Below are positions 1 to 8,171 of a DNA stretch of 29,218 bases, piece by piece. Made by a program: the position numbers and the translations under genes. Below the pieces are notes generated by a model, which was not told where the DNA came from, did not search any database, and was given only the letters and a program-made list of their open reading frames with translations. The DNA comes from CAYVWB01 sp964455395. GTDB taxonomy: Bacteria; Desulfobacterota; Desulfovibrionia; Desulfovibrionales; Desulfovibrionaceae. Position 1 is the first letter of the stretch. The number at the start of each line of letters is the position of its first letter. The stretch is from positions 1-29,218 of the forward strand of contig CAYVWB010000057.1 in NCBI GenBank assembly GCA_964455395.1. Reading direction: 5' to 3'.

Positions 1-527
1 TGGAATGCGAAAGACGTGGCGTTGAGGCATCATGAGTGCTCCAATTTCAGAGTGAAGGCGTATGAATCGTGGCACGTTTACTGTGATCGTGTTACTGTTG
101 CTGTAGTTGGTTCTTCTCCCATCTGTCAAGAGGCATCCCCTCCGCTTTCATGAATGCGCGCCGAGGCTGTGTAACAGGCTGAGGACGTCGCTAGGCATAG
201 AATGAAGCGATTCTTGCAAACACGTTGCTTGTATAGTAACGAGTATACGCAGTAGGCGGCGGAAAGGCTGGTATGAACACGGAAAATACTTATTCAGTGT
301 TCCTTGAGATGTCACTGCGGGGGGCTTTGCATGTAGATCCTTTGTGAACTATAGCCTGCAAAGCAAGGAGAGGAAAGGCGGATTGGAAGTACAAGGTAAA
401 CGTGGTCCCGAAGAAATGAAGATTATCTATGTCCTCTTCGGAACGTACGCATCGTTCTTTGTTGTTTGGGAGTGGCCTCGATTCTTCGGAAAGCATTCGG
501 GCTATACAACCTTCAAAGGGACCCCCG
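1..527. other. Gene-poor left edge
   Basis: I see no supported gene here. The base composition is visibly less GC-rich than most of the window. Short open frames exist on both strands, but none has recognisable domains. The stretch ends at the ribosome binding site (AAAGGGA) of the IS481-like transposase remnant that starts at 528. Confidence 0.5.
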
Positions 528-830
528 ATGCAAGCGGAAGAGAAAGTCGCCAAGCAAAGACTGAGCAACCTGGAGCTGAGCCTGGCCCATCCCGCCTGGG
601 TCTGCGTGCGACTCTCCGACAACTTCAAGCTCGAGGACATTTCCGTGAGCTTGCCCACGATCCGGAACATCCTCATCAAGAACGGCATGGACAGCAAGTA
701 CGACCGTTGGCTGAAGCTCGAGCAGAAGCGCGTCGACGAGGCCAGGATCTGCCGGTTTCGCAATGGCTTGCAAGGCCGAGGTCGGCCCGGGCGCGGACAT
801 GGCGCGCTCATGGACCCGGCCCAAACCGAC
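528..830 (+). pseudogene. IS481-like transposase remnant with internal deletion
   Basis: The reading frame from ATG 528, preceded by AAAGGGA, carries two separated pieces of an IS481/integrase-core transposase N-terminus. The first is the opening helix (EEKVAKQRLSNLELS). The second is the later helix-turn-helix end (TIRNILIKNGMDSKYDRWL, then KLEQK). In full-length relatives about 50 residues of helix-turn-helix lie between these two blocks; here they are joined directly. No catalytic DDE domain follows: the frame runs into unrelated sequence after about 755 and stops at 905, over the 3' end of the chemotaxis gene. It is non-functional. The family assignment rests on remembered family sequence; the exact 3' limit is uncertain. 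Confidence 0.55.
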
Positions 831-845
831 CTCCTGCCGGCGCAA

Positions 846-2660
846 TCAGCCCCCTGCGTTGCTTTTCAGCTCATCGACCATCCGACGCAACACGGAGGCT
901 TGTGACGCGAGCTGCGCCAACGCCTGCGTCGTTTCGGCGACGCCCCGCGCCGTCTGCTCCGCAATCCCGTTGATCTGCTCAATGGCCTGGTTGATTTCCC
1001 CGGACGCGGCGGACTGCTCCTCGGCTGCCGTGGCGATGGAGCGGATCTGCTCGGCGCTTTCTTCAGCGCCAGCCACGATCTCTTCCAGCACCTCGCCGGA
1101 GCGGTGGGATTGCGTTGCGGCTTTCTCCAGCTCCGTCACGGCGGTATCCATGGCCCGGACGTTGTCGTCCGCAACGCGCTGAATGGCGTTGATGGAGTTG
1201 CCGACTTCCTTAGTGGCGTGCATCGTTTTCTCGGCCAGCTTGCGCACCTCGTCGGCGACCACGGCGAAGCCTCGCCCAGCCTCGCCGGCGCGCGCCGCTT
1301 CGATGGCGGCGTTCAGCGCCAACAGATTGGTCTGGTCTGCGATATCGGTGATGACGTCCATGATCTGGCCGATGGCAGACGCTTGCACCTCCAGCTCGCG
1401 CATGGATTCCTGGAGCAACCCGGCCTGGGTGCGCGTGGTGTCCATGGCCGCGATGGAGCCCCGCACCACGGTGGAGCCGTCTTGCGCCTTGGCCTTGACG
1501 CCCTCGCCCTGTTTCGAGGCGTCGGAGGCGTTCCTCGCGACTTCAAGCACCGTGGCGTTCATCTCGCCCATCGCCGTGGCGGTCGTTTCGATGCGATGCC
1601 GTTGCTCTTCCGTGCCGCTTCGAATTTCGTCCGCGCTCGTTGAAATTTCTTCGCTCGCCGCCGAGATGCTGCTGACCACTTCTTCGAGCCGTTGCGCCGC
1701 GTGGAGCATGCCTTCGGCCTTGGCGGATTCCGCTTTCTTGCGGGCTTCGTCAGCTTCCGCTTTGGCGATCTGAGCGCTTCGAGCCTTCTCCTCCGCCTCC
1801 GCGGACTTGGCTTCGATTTCAGCGATATTCTCTTGAAGTCTGGACGCCATGCTGGACAAGGCGCGCTCCAATCGCGTCACTTCGTCGCGGCCCTCCACGG
1901 AAAGGGAAATGTCGAAATCGCCCTTGGCGATTTCATCGGCTGCAGAGGTGGCGTTCATCAAAGGGGTGTTGATGCTGCGGAAGATGAGCAGCGCAAAGGG
2001 CAGGACGAGGAGCACGAAGACAGCGGCGAAGACGATGACTATCCGCTTCACCTTCGAGGCGACGGCGTGCTCAATGCGTCCACTGACCTTGGCCATGGCG
2101 GCTTCGATGTTGTCGATGTAGACCCCGGTCCCCAGCCACATGTCCGTGCCTGGAATCATCTCAGCGTAAGCCAGCTTGGGTTGCTCTCCGGCGCCCGGTT
2201 TCTGAAAGATGTACTGGACGAACCCGCCGCCGCGCCGGGCCTCTTCCGCCATTTCCTTGACGAAGAAGACGCCGTCGGCGTCCTTGGCGCCGCCCAGGTC
2301 CTCGCCTTCCACGGACGGCTTGGCGGGCACGGAAAGCGCCGTCGTTCCCTTGTACACGAAGAAATATCCCGATTCGTCTTCCTCAAAGAGGATATCCGAG
2401 GTGAGGTCCTTGATGATCCCGATGTGTTCATCCGGCGATGCGTTCTTCAGGCTGTGGCCCAGCGCCACGGCAAGGCTGTGCGTCGCCACCTGCAGTTTCT
2501 GCTTCTGCCCCTCCAGCATCAACTGGCTGACTTCGTCCACACTGATTTCCCGGATCGTGGTCGAGTTCGCGAGAAATGCGAGGATGACGCCCGCGACAAA
2601 GACCACCATCAAGCCGATGATCATGAAAATACGGATGCGTATCGAAATCTTTCGCAGCAT
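846..2660 (-). CDS. Methyl-accepting chemotaxis protein, single Cache sensor
   Basis: This 604-residue membrane receptor should signal to CheA/CheW and steer the flagellar motor. It has a first transmembrane helix at about residues 12-30, a periplasmic sensor of about 170 residues that looks like a single Cache domain (ESGYFFVYK, then MWLGTGVYID near its end), and a second helix at about 205-230. A HAMP linker (SAADEIAKGDFDISL) follows, then a long charged coiled coil and the cytoplasmic signalling domain. The conserved hairpin tip is present (DQTNLLALNAAIEAARAGE). There is no C-terminal pentapeptide tether for CheR/CheB. The start is supported by a purine-rich AAAGGGG just upstream. The ligand is not predictable, although Cache receptors often bind small organic acids. 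It stands alone; no che operon is adjacent. Confidence 0.93.
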   Translation of the reverse strand: MLRKISIRIRIFMIIGLMVVFVAGVILAFLANSTTIREISVDEVSQLMLEGQKQKLQVATHSLAVALGHSLKNASPDEHIGIIKDLTSDILFEEDESGYFFVYKGTTALSVPAKPSVEGEDLGGAKDADGVFFVKEMAEEARRGGGFVQYIFQKPGAGEQPKLAYAEMIPGTDMWLGTGVYIDNIEAAMAKVSGRIEHAVASKVKRIVIVFAAVFVLLVLPFALLIFRSINTPLMNATSAADEIAKGDFDISLSVEGRDEVTRLERALSSMASRLQENIAEIEAKSAEAEEKARSAQIAKAEADEARKKAESAKAEGMLHAAQRLEEVVSSISAASEEISTSADEIRSGTEEQRHRIETTATAMGEMNATVLEVARNASDASKQGEGVKAKAQDGSTVVRGSIAAMDTTRTQAGLLQESMRELEVQASAIGQIMDVITDIADQTNLLALNAAIEAARAGEAGRGFAVVADEVRKLAEKTMHATKEVGNSINAIQRVADDNVRAMDTAVTELEKAATQSHRSGEVLEEIVAGAEESAEQIRSIATAAEEQSAASGEINQAIEQINGIAEQTARGVAETTQALAQLASQASVLRRMVDELKSNAGG

Positions 2661-2813
2661 GCCCCTTTCCCCCCGAAACAGGTTTCAGTGTGATATTGGG
2701 AACTTGCAGACTTCCGCCAGCACGTCTTCCACGGTGGGAAGCTTGGTCTGGACATGCCGCGTGGCAGCCCCCACACGGAGCAGCTTGTCGGCGCCCCCCG
2801 ATAGCGCCCATGG

Positions 2814-2840
2814 GAATCCCGAGAATCCCGAGAATCCCGA
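2814..2840. repeat. 9-bp tandem repeat, three copies
   Basis: The unit GAATCCCGA occurs three times without change, followed by a partial copy. It lies about 150 bp upstream of the chemotaxis gene start. It keeps frame in every reading phase, which explains the Asn-Pro-Glu and Gly-Ile-Leu runs in overlapping non-genes. Confidence 0.85.
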
Positions 2841-2931
2841 GAACGCGGGACTCATACTCAGGACTCCGCCGGGTCTGCAGCAGTGGTTCACCCCGAATGA
2901 CACTGCAAAGCGCCCCGAACGTCCATCCGCC

Positions 2932-2976
2932 GAACCCCGTGGCGAACCGCGTGGCGAACCGCGTGGCGACTCGCGC
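2932..2976. repeat. 12-bp tandem repeat, about three copies
   Basis: The unit GGCGAACCGCGT occurs twice exactly (2941-2952, 2953-2964), flanked by a shortened copy before and a diverged copy after. The function is unknown; it is probably slippage-derived. Confidence 0.8.
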
Positions 2977-3039
2977 CAACGAACCCCGGCCGTGAACGTC
3001 AATCTACCACCATTCTGTGTCGTTATTGTCACGAAAGCA

Positions 3040-3430
3040 GCAGCCTCCTTGCGGAAGTCCCCGGCTTCGCATGGTATTCTCGGCTCGCCCCGGGCGAGAG
3101 CGACCCCCGTACGCCTTCCAGCCCGGTCCGCGGCCCCTGCAATGGATGCGAGCCTTTGCAGCGGAGAGCGCCCCGGCGCATCGCGCGTCGGCATGCTGCG
3201 CCATCCGCGAAGGGGCTGCTCGATGGCGACGCGCGCCTCGGTATCATCCAGCACCGTCCCCGGCTCCTGAGACGCAGCCGCGTCCGATGACATGGCAGCG
3301 CATGCCAACCGGGCGCCGGGCCAGCTTCAGCTTGGACTTGATCCAGAAGATGATGCTGCCGCGACAAAGGACGACGCTCGGACTCGTCGCCATGCAGGCC
3401 GCAGGCGTGATACGGTAAGCTCGTGGACAT
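3040..3430 (-). pseudogene. ISL3-family transposase remnant (N-terminal part)
   Basis: On the minus strand a start codon at 3430, preceded by a strong AGGAGG, opens with MSTSLPYHACGLHGDE. This closely matches the usual ISL3 transposase opening (MSTSLLYHAFGIRGY-like). The frame then shifts. The next phase carries SIIFWIKSKLKLARRPVGM and CHVIGRGC, which resembles the N-terminal zinc-ribbon region of the family, with at least one of the expected cysteines replaced. No DDE catalytic region is recognisable downstream. It is an inactive fragment with at least one frameshift; its 3' limit is a guess. Confidence 0.5.
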
Positions 3431-3571
3431 GGCGCGTCCTCCTCCCGGTTTTCATCGGCGTGACGACCGGTTGGACGCCATGTCCTTGCATTGTTGCAAA
3501 AGTGCGCTAGAGCCGGAGGAATTTTGTTTCGTCGCATACGATGACGTTCCGCCGCAGAGGAAAAGACGCCC

Positions 3572-4843
3572 TCAGCGCTGCAATTCGTAGAGCTCCCAGA
3601 CCATGCCGTCGGCGTTCAGGAGCAGCAAGGCCTTGTCGGGCGCCGTGAGGTGGAATGCTCCTGCGGTGTCGCTCGGGCGGGGGGATTCGGCGCCGTCCAG
3701 GGCGCTGTAGGACAGCTCGGGCCCTTCATTGACGGCGATTCCTCCCAGGAACGCCAAGCCGGGGCCTCGCGTGGGCAAAAGCCTTCCGGCGACGCGCCGT
3801 GACCCGGTGGTCGCGCGCAACACGACTTCGTGCTTGACGTCGGTCACCAGAGCGCTGATGTCAGCTTCGAACCAGGGGGAGATGAAGACCTGGCCGTCCC
3901 CGACGGCGCTGTGCGTGCGCGCCTGCCACGTTCCCGCGATGGCCGCCGGGTCCGGGGTGAGGAAGGGGCCTTGAACAAGACGGCGCAGCAGGTCCAGGCT
4001 CTCGGCTGCGTCAGCCACGTGGTCTCCCGCTTCGATCATGGCGGCGAGCAGGGTCTCGGACATATGCGCGGAAAGGGCGGCGGATGTGATCATCCCTTCG
4101 TGCACGGGCCAGACCAGGTCGCGCCACCAAGGCGTCCCCCAGGAAAGCGCGGCCTCCTGCGGGAAAAAGGGCCGCCAGGCCGGAGGGAGCTGGCGGTGGA
4201 TGAGGCGAGTGGAGGCGGTTCGCTCGGTGATGAATGAAGGCCATATTTCTGGAGCGATGGCGACGGGATACCATGGCCAGGCCCAGTCCACGTCCCCTGC
4301 GCCCACGGTGACCTCCACAGGCAGGGGCTCGTGCATGACCACGCCCTTGACGGGGTCCAGCTCCACCAGAACAAAAGCCTTCTCGTCTGCGCCCAGGCTG
4401 GTGGTCAGGATGAAGGCCGGCTCCATGGGCACGTCGTAGGACTCCTCAATCAGCCAGGCCTTGCCCGGCGGGTCGAGGGTGACGGTCAAGGGGTCGAGGA
4501 TGTCGGGCAGGTCTTCGCGCACATTGCCCCGGTCGTGCTCGATTTCCGCCAGCAAGGCCGCATCCAGCGTCAGTTCCACCATGGCGGCCTGCAGCCTTTC
4601 ACGCTCGTCATTGAGCGGCGTTGCGGGGATGAATGTGAGCGAGACGGTTTCCGTCGCGGCGTAGAACAGGTCGATCCCTTCAGCCATGTCCTCGGGGTCC
4701 TGTCCCGGTGAAAGGGGCAGGAGGGGGTGGAAACGCGGCAATTCTTCGGCCAGAACCGATGCGGGAACGAGCAGGAGGACGACGGCGAGAAGGAAGGGGA
4801 GGCCGCGGAGGCGCTCCCGCAAGGCGGGGGAGGGTGTGTGCAT
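3572..4843 (-). CDS. Exported protein of unknown function, possible DUF4893-like C-terminus
   Basis: The 423-residue product begins with a clear signal peptide: Arg-containing n-region, hydrophobic stretch LPFLLAVVLLLVPASVLA, and an Ala-x-Ala-type cleavage site at about residue 32. It is therefore probably periplasmic. The middle is Trp- and Pro-rich. The last 120 residues follow a pattern I associate with DUF4893 (GTWQARTH, then FISPWFEADIS, TTGSRRVAGRLLP, FLGGIAVNEGPELSYS, ending VWELYELQR); this resemblance is from memory and weak. It is the third gene of a minus-strand cassette after the small protein at 6021-6410 and the MBL-like protein at 4996-6009, with a 152-nt gap to the latter. No enzyme motif is seen. 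Confidence 0.75.
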   Translation of the reverse strand: MHTPSPALRERLRGLPFLLAVVLLLVPASVLAEELPRFHPLLPLSPGQDPEDMAEGIDLFYAATETVSLTFIPATPLNDERERLQAAMVELTLDAALLAEIEHDRGNVREDLPDILDPLTVTLDPPGKAWLIEESYDVPMEPAFILTTSLGADEKAFVLVELDPVKGVVMHEPLPVEVTVGAGDVDWAWPWYPVAIAPEIWPSFITERTASTRLIHRQLPPAWRPFFPQEAALSWGTPWWRDLVWPVHEGMITSAALSAHMSETLLAAMIEAGDHVADAAESLDLLRRLVQGPFLTPDPAAIAGTWQARTHSAVGDGQVFISPWFEADISALVTDVKHEVVLRATTGSRRVAGRLLPTRGPGLAFLGGIAVNEGPELSYSALDGAESPRPSDTAGAFHLTAPDKALLLLNADGMVWELYELQR

Positions 4844-4995
4844 GGCGGTGCTCTTGTGCCGAGGTTTCCGGTTGATTTATCGGGCTTTGGGCGGGGCGGG
4901 ATGGCCGGCGTCCACGCCCTTGGGGTACGGCTTCTGTCGGCGAAGAAGGGAGCATGCGCCAGGGCGAGCCGCCGGCCTTTGTTGACGCAGGCTGA

Positions 4996-6009
4996 TCACT
5001 CCACGACGCCCTTGGCCCGAAGCGCCTGGGCGATGCGGTTCAGCGAGTGATTGAGTTGCGCAAGGTCGCTGTCGGCCACGGGCGCGCGCTGGGCTTCCAG
5101 CCAACGCGCGATGGCCTGGCGCTCGATGTCGCTCAGTTCTCCGTCGTCGCGCAAGCGCTCCAGCACCATCAGCCTGATGTCCTCATACAGCTCGGTGCGC
5201 CAGTCCACGTACACCATCTCGGGCGTGGACCATGGGAGCGCCTCACCCCAGCGTGGGTAGGTGGTCGGGCATTCGTCCACATTGCAATAGCTCCCCCCCG
5301 CTGTCGCGGCCTGGAAGTTCACGCTCTCCAGGGTGTCTCGCGCCGCCATGGGCGCAAAGACGCCGTGCGCGCCCGTGGCGCCGATGAACACCGCGTTTGT
5401 GGGGTACGGGATGTAGTAGGCGGCCCGGGCGGAGACGCCTTCCTCCGACGGCCAGTCCCGGGGCAGCGCCAGGTCCAGGACGATGAAGACCACATCCCCC
5501 AGGAGCAGGTCGCCTTTGACCAGCCCCCCTGTGTCGCCCTTCTGGTCGGGCATGTATGATGGATGCTCTTCGGCGGGCATCAGACGCTCGCGCAGCGCCG
5601 CATGGACAGGGGCTCCCGAAGTCTCGTCAAGAAGATGCTCGACCACCGGCCGCGGCGCGATGAGCTCCATCGTCGGCCAGGCTTCGAGCAGTGCGGGCAG
5701 ACCCGCCAATGGCGAAGGCTCCCCGCCCGTCAGCAGCATCGCCGCCGGCGGCTCGTCCAACTCGTCCTGGAGTGCGCGCGCCGCATGCTCGGTCGGGGGC
5801 GGGTCGACCAGCACGATTCCCCCGGGCCCGTCGACGATCCATGTCCTGGCCGAGGCGAAGTCGCCGGGGTCGGCGCGGATGGAGGCAGGCGCAACGCCGC
5901 CCCCGAACAGCCACACCAGCGCCAAGACCAACACCACGGCGAGGCCCGCCGCCCCCATGTAGAGGTTCGGCGGACGCAAAAACCTCGAAGCTGAATCGGG
6001 AAGTGTCAT
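4996..6009 (-). CDS. Membrane-anchored MBL-fold-like protein lacking metal ligands
   Basis: The 337-residue product has one N-terminal transmembrane helix (about residues 17-35) and a periplasmic body. The first part follows the opening strands of a metallo-beta-lactamase fold: TWIVDGPGGIVLVDPPP resembles the usual 'id..g..vliDtg', and MLLTGGEPSPLAGLPALLE sits where active members have THxHxDHxxG. Here the His/Asp ligands are replaced (TGGEPSPLAG), so hydrolase activity is unlikely. The C-terminal third is unrecognised and contains two Cys (SYCNVDECP). The start is supported by GGGAG 8 nt upstream. The stop of the preceding gene lies 11 nt before, within the binding-site region, so the two are probably translated together. 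A pseudo-enzyme is my inference; the fold call is moderate. Confidence 0.75.
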   Translation of the reverse strand: MTLPDSASRFLRPPNLYMGAAGLAVVLVLALVWLFGGGVAPASIRADPGDFASARTWIVDGPGGIVLVDPPPTEHAARALQDELDEPPAAMLLTGGEPSPLAGLPALLEAWPTMELIAPRPVVEHLLDETSGAPVHAALRERLMPAEEHPSYMPDQKGDTGGLVKGDLLLGDVVFIVLDLALPRDWPSEEGVSARAAYYIPYPTNAVFIGATGAHGVFAPMAARDTLESVNFQAATAGGSYCNVDECPTTYPRWGEALPWSTPEMVYVDWRTELYEDIRLMVLERLRDDGELSDIERQAIARWLEAQRAPVADSDLAQLNHSLNRIAQALRAKGVVE

Positions 6010-6020
6010 GGCATGGCTCC

Positions 6021-6410
6021 CTAGAGGTTCTCGGTCAGGTATTCCTGGATTTGAGAATTGGCCAACACGCCGTCGTAGCCTTTGGCGGGGAAGACTTTCA
6101 AGGTCACGACGCCATCGGCCAAGGCGATGGAGGGCTCGCCTTCCTCACGGATGACCTTCACGGTCCTGATTTGCTCGCGCAACGCCTCCTGGCCGATGGC
6201 GTCCACGCCGATGCGGGAAATGGCGTCCGTGAATTGCTGGAGCACATAGCCATTCAGGTTCAAGACGCCGTCGTAGTCCTTGGACCACTCGTCCCAATCG
6301 ATATCGAAGGCCAGCTCGCCGCCCTTGGTGACCTCAGCGAAGTTCCGTTGGTGAAAAGGGATCTCGTTATCCTGAATGTTCGCAATGATACGCTTCTCCT
6401 GCATGCCCAT
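6021..6410 (-). CDS. Small protein of unknown function
   Basis: This is a 129-residue acidic, soluble-looking protein with no signal peptide, membrane helix or family motif that I recognise. AAGGAG lies 8 nt upstream of the ATG, which fixes the start. It is the first gene of a minus-strand cassette (then 4996-6009 and 3572-4843). A TATGAT hexamer about 45 nt upstream (plus 6455-6460) could be a -10 element, but no good -35 partner is visible. The ORF is well bounded and shares tight spacing with its neighbour, which is the main evidence that it is real. Confidence 0.7.
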   Translation of the reverse strand: MGMQEKRIIANIQDNEIPFHQRNFAEVTKGGELAFDIDWDEWSKDYDGVLNLNGYVLQQFTDAISRIGVDAIGQEALREQIRTVKVIREEGEPSIALADGVVTLKVFPAKGYDGVLANSQIQEYLTENL

Positions 6411-6780
6411 GGATCTGGCTCCTTGAAAAAAAAGGGGGAAGATGTGCGCATGTTATCATACCTTGGCAGGGGGGGTGAAGAAAAAGTGCGCCACGCGGCG
6501 CGACATGCGGGTCCTGGAGACGGGACCTGAGACGGGTCCTGGAGACGGGACCTGGAGCGGGTTCACGGCGCATCATGCTGTCCGTGCAGGTCGCGCAACC
6601 TGTTCCCATGAGCACACCTCTTCGTCGCTTCAGGGCTAGCCGGACTTCACGCTGTGGTGTTATCTGCGCTTTGCTGATGGAGCAGCGCAGGACGACGACG
6701 CGCTTCCCCGTGGCGGCCACGAGGAGACTTCTGGCGACGCCGTCTTTGCCAGTGGCGCTGTTGCGGCTCGCTTTCGCGAC
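6411..6780. other. Intergenic stretch with 25-bp repeat
   Basis: No gene is supported. It carries the leader of the small-protein gene at 6410 (with an A8/T8 tract at 6426-6433), the 25-bp tandem repeat at 6508-6557, and sequence leading into an IS1182-like transposase fragment. Confidence 0.5.
6508..6557. repeat. 25-bp tandem repeat, two copies, each with a hairpin
   Basis: Two adjacent 25-bp units start at 6508 and 6533 and are identical over their first 22 bases or so (CGGGTCCTGGAGACGGGACC). Each unit contains GGTCC and GGACC as an inverted pair, so each could fold into a small stem-loop. Confidence 0.8.
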
Positions 6781-6794
6781 ATGAATTCCTGCTT

Positions 6795-7076
6795 GTGGAG
6801 AACGGCCAGTCGGCGCCCGATCATACGACTCTAAGCCGCATCCGTTCACGCCTGCCGTTGGAGGTAGTTCAGGAAGTCTTCACCGGTATGCTGGACGTGG
6901 TCACCGAAGCCGATCTGGTTCATGGGGACCGGAGCGGCGTGGACGCCGCGACCACGGAGGCCTATGCCGCCTTGCGGACCATCATGCGCAAGGACAGGAA
7001 CGGGCGCTTCGACGGCGCACGGTTCATCCCGGAGTCCGCGACGGGGGCACGGCCGGCTTCAACCTGGATCTGCTGA
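6795..7076 (+). pseudogene. IS1182-like DDE transposase fragment
   Basis: The frame reads SAPDHTTLSRIRSRLPLEV, then VFTGMLDVVTEADLVHGDRS, GVDAATTEAYAALRTI and MRKDRNGRF. This is the region around the first catalytic Asp (GVDA) of IS5/IS1182-type transposases, where relatives read PDHSTLSRIRSRLPLEV and GVDATTLEANAALRSIVRRD. The N-terminal domain and everything after the first catalytic region are missing, and the frame ends at 7076 in unrelated residues. It is a dead fragment. The family match is from memory but extends over about 70 residues, so it is fairly secure. Confidence 0.65.
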
Positions 7077-7352
7077 TGAGGCGACTGACTGGGTACGGCC
7101 CCCCCCAAGGGGGGTCGCCGACGCCTGGAACATCGTCTTTATCGGTGGGGGAATGCTGGATCTGGCTGCTTCTGGCGGTCCATGACGACCAGCCGGAACA
7201 CTGGTCGCCCATCGTTGTCGTCAGGGCATGAGGCGGCAGAAGTGACGACTTTCGCAACGGCCTGGTAAGCCGGTCAGACCTTGGCTGGGCCTCCAGTTCC
7301 TGAGAATCGCTGGCGGGACGGACCAAAAGAATTGCATCCGTCGGGGCGTGGT
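7077..7352. other. Short stretch with no supported gene
   Basis: Nothing recognisable lies between the IS1182-like fragment and the methyltransferase stop codon. It may hold further decayed insertion-sequence DNA. Confidence 0.4.
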
Positions 7353-8165
7353 TCACCGTGAATCGTGCGTCTTGAAACGCTTCAATAGGCGTCTTTTGAA
7401 ACCGGAGTGCGGACCTTTTGTATGTTCTCGGATGGATGAATTCTTGCTGGCCTTGACGATGACAGTAACCCAATTGTGAAGTTTACGCTCGTTTCTAGGA
7501 ATGGCGTAGGAAAAATGTTCCAGGACGACGTACGGATGTTCAAAAACAATGTTTGACAGCTGTACATCATCCACTTTCCAGAATCTGAAAAGCCTCGGCT
7601 TCTGCAGAAACGTGAATCCAGTACGGATGATTGACGCAGCCATTGTTGAGACATCGCCACCCCAAGGCCTGTCATAACTATGAATGTGCACGCCATTGGG
7701 CTTCAAAATTCTGCTGATCTCCGCAAAAAACTCGTCCAATGCATCAGCAGGAAGATGTTCAATTACACTTACGGAGTAGACAATGTCGAAATAGTCATTC
7801 GGAAGATGTTGTTTGGAATCAGCTCCAATATAGCCACCGTAAAATCTGGCGTTGGGGTAGAGCTGTCGCAGACTGTGAAGGCTTGACTGCTCAACGGTTT
7901 CAGCCACGTCGTAGTCGTCTATGCCACTCAGCTCGACATCCGGGTGATCGTGAAACACCGAAAAGGTCGGGCTGAAATTCCCATGTCCTATTTCAAGAAG
8001 ACGCAAGGGGGCCTTCGCATCGCCAAGCATCGCCATAACGTGTTCGACGACAGTCGCATGGCCAAGTGGTTTCAATGCATTGGTTTGAAAGCTCGCCAGA
8101 AAGACATCGGGATATTTCTCCCTGCATCTCCACAAGGCGTCCGCTGAGGCGATTGTATACATCAT
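7353..8165 (-). CDS. Class I SAM-dependent methyltransferase
   Basis: The protein (270 residues from ATG 8165; a TTG at 8171 is also in frame) has a Rossmann methyltransferase core. Motif I is LRLLEIGHGNFSPTF (usual Cys of GCG replaced), followed by an acidic loop ELSGIDDYDV, then FDIVYSVSVIEHLPADALDEFF and ISRILKPNGVHIHSYDRP. This is the Methyltransf_11/23 type, often found with surface polysaccharide genes, but no such genes are adjacent and the substrate is unknown. The C-terminus is strongly basic (GFKRRLLKRFKTHDSR). The coding DNA is clearly AT-richer than that of the neighbours and sits beside an IS fragment, which suggests horizontal acquisition. No strong ribosome binding site is seen. 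Confidence 0.85.
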   Translation of the reverse strand: MMYTIASADALWRCREKYPDVFLASFQTNALKPLGHATVVEHVMAMLGDAKAPLRLLEIGHGNFSPTFSVFHDHPDVELSGIDDYDVAETVEQSSLHSLRQLYPNARFYGGYIGADSKQHLPNDYFDIVYSVSVIEHLPADALDEFFAEISRILKPNGVHIHSYDRPWGGDVSTMAASIIRTGFTFLQKPRLFRFWKVDDVQLSNIVFEHPYVVLEHFSYAIPRNERKLHNWVTVIVKASKNSSIREHTKGPHSGFKRRLLKRFKTHDSR

Positions 8166-8171
8166 GTCCAA

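Larger units (their letters stand above)
2661..3039. other. Gene-free stretch with two short tandem repeats
   Basis: No intact gene is supported. The stretch holds two simple tandem arrays (2814-2840 and 2932-2976), listed separately. Several overlapping frames are open on both strands, as expected for GC-rich DNA, but none has a domain or a convincing start. Confidence 0.5.

Noticed and set aside
62..106. 14-codon hydrophobic mini-ORF (MNRGTFTVIVLLLL)
   Set aside because: It is too short to support. There is no terminator or known small-peptide pattern, and the weak AAGG is too close to the start.
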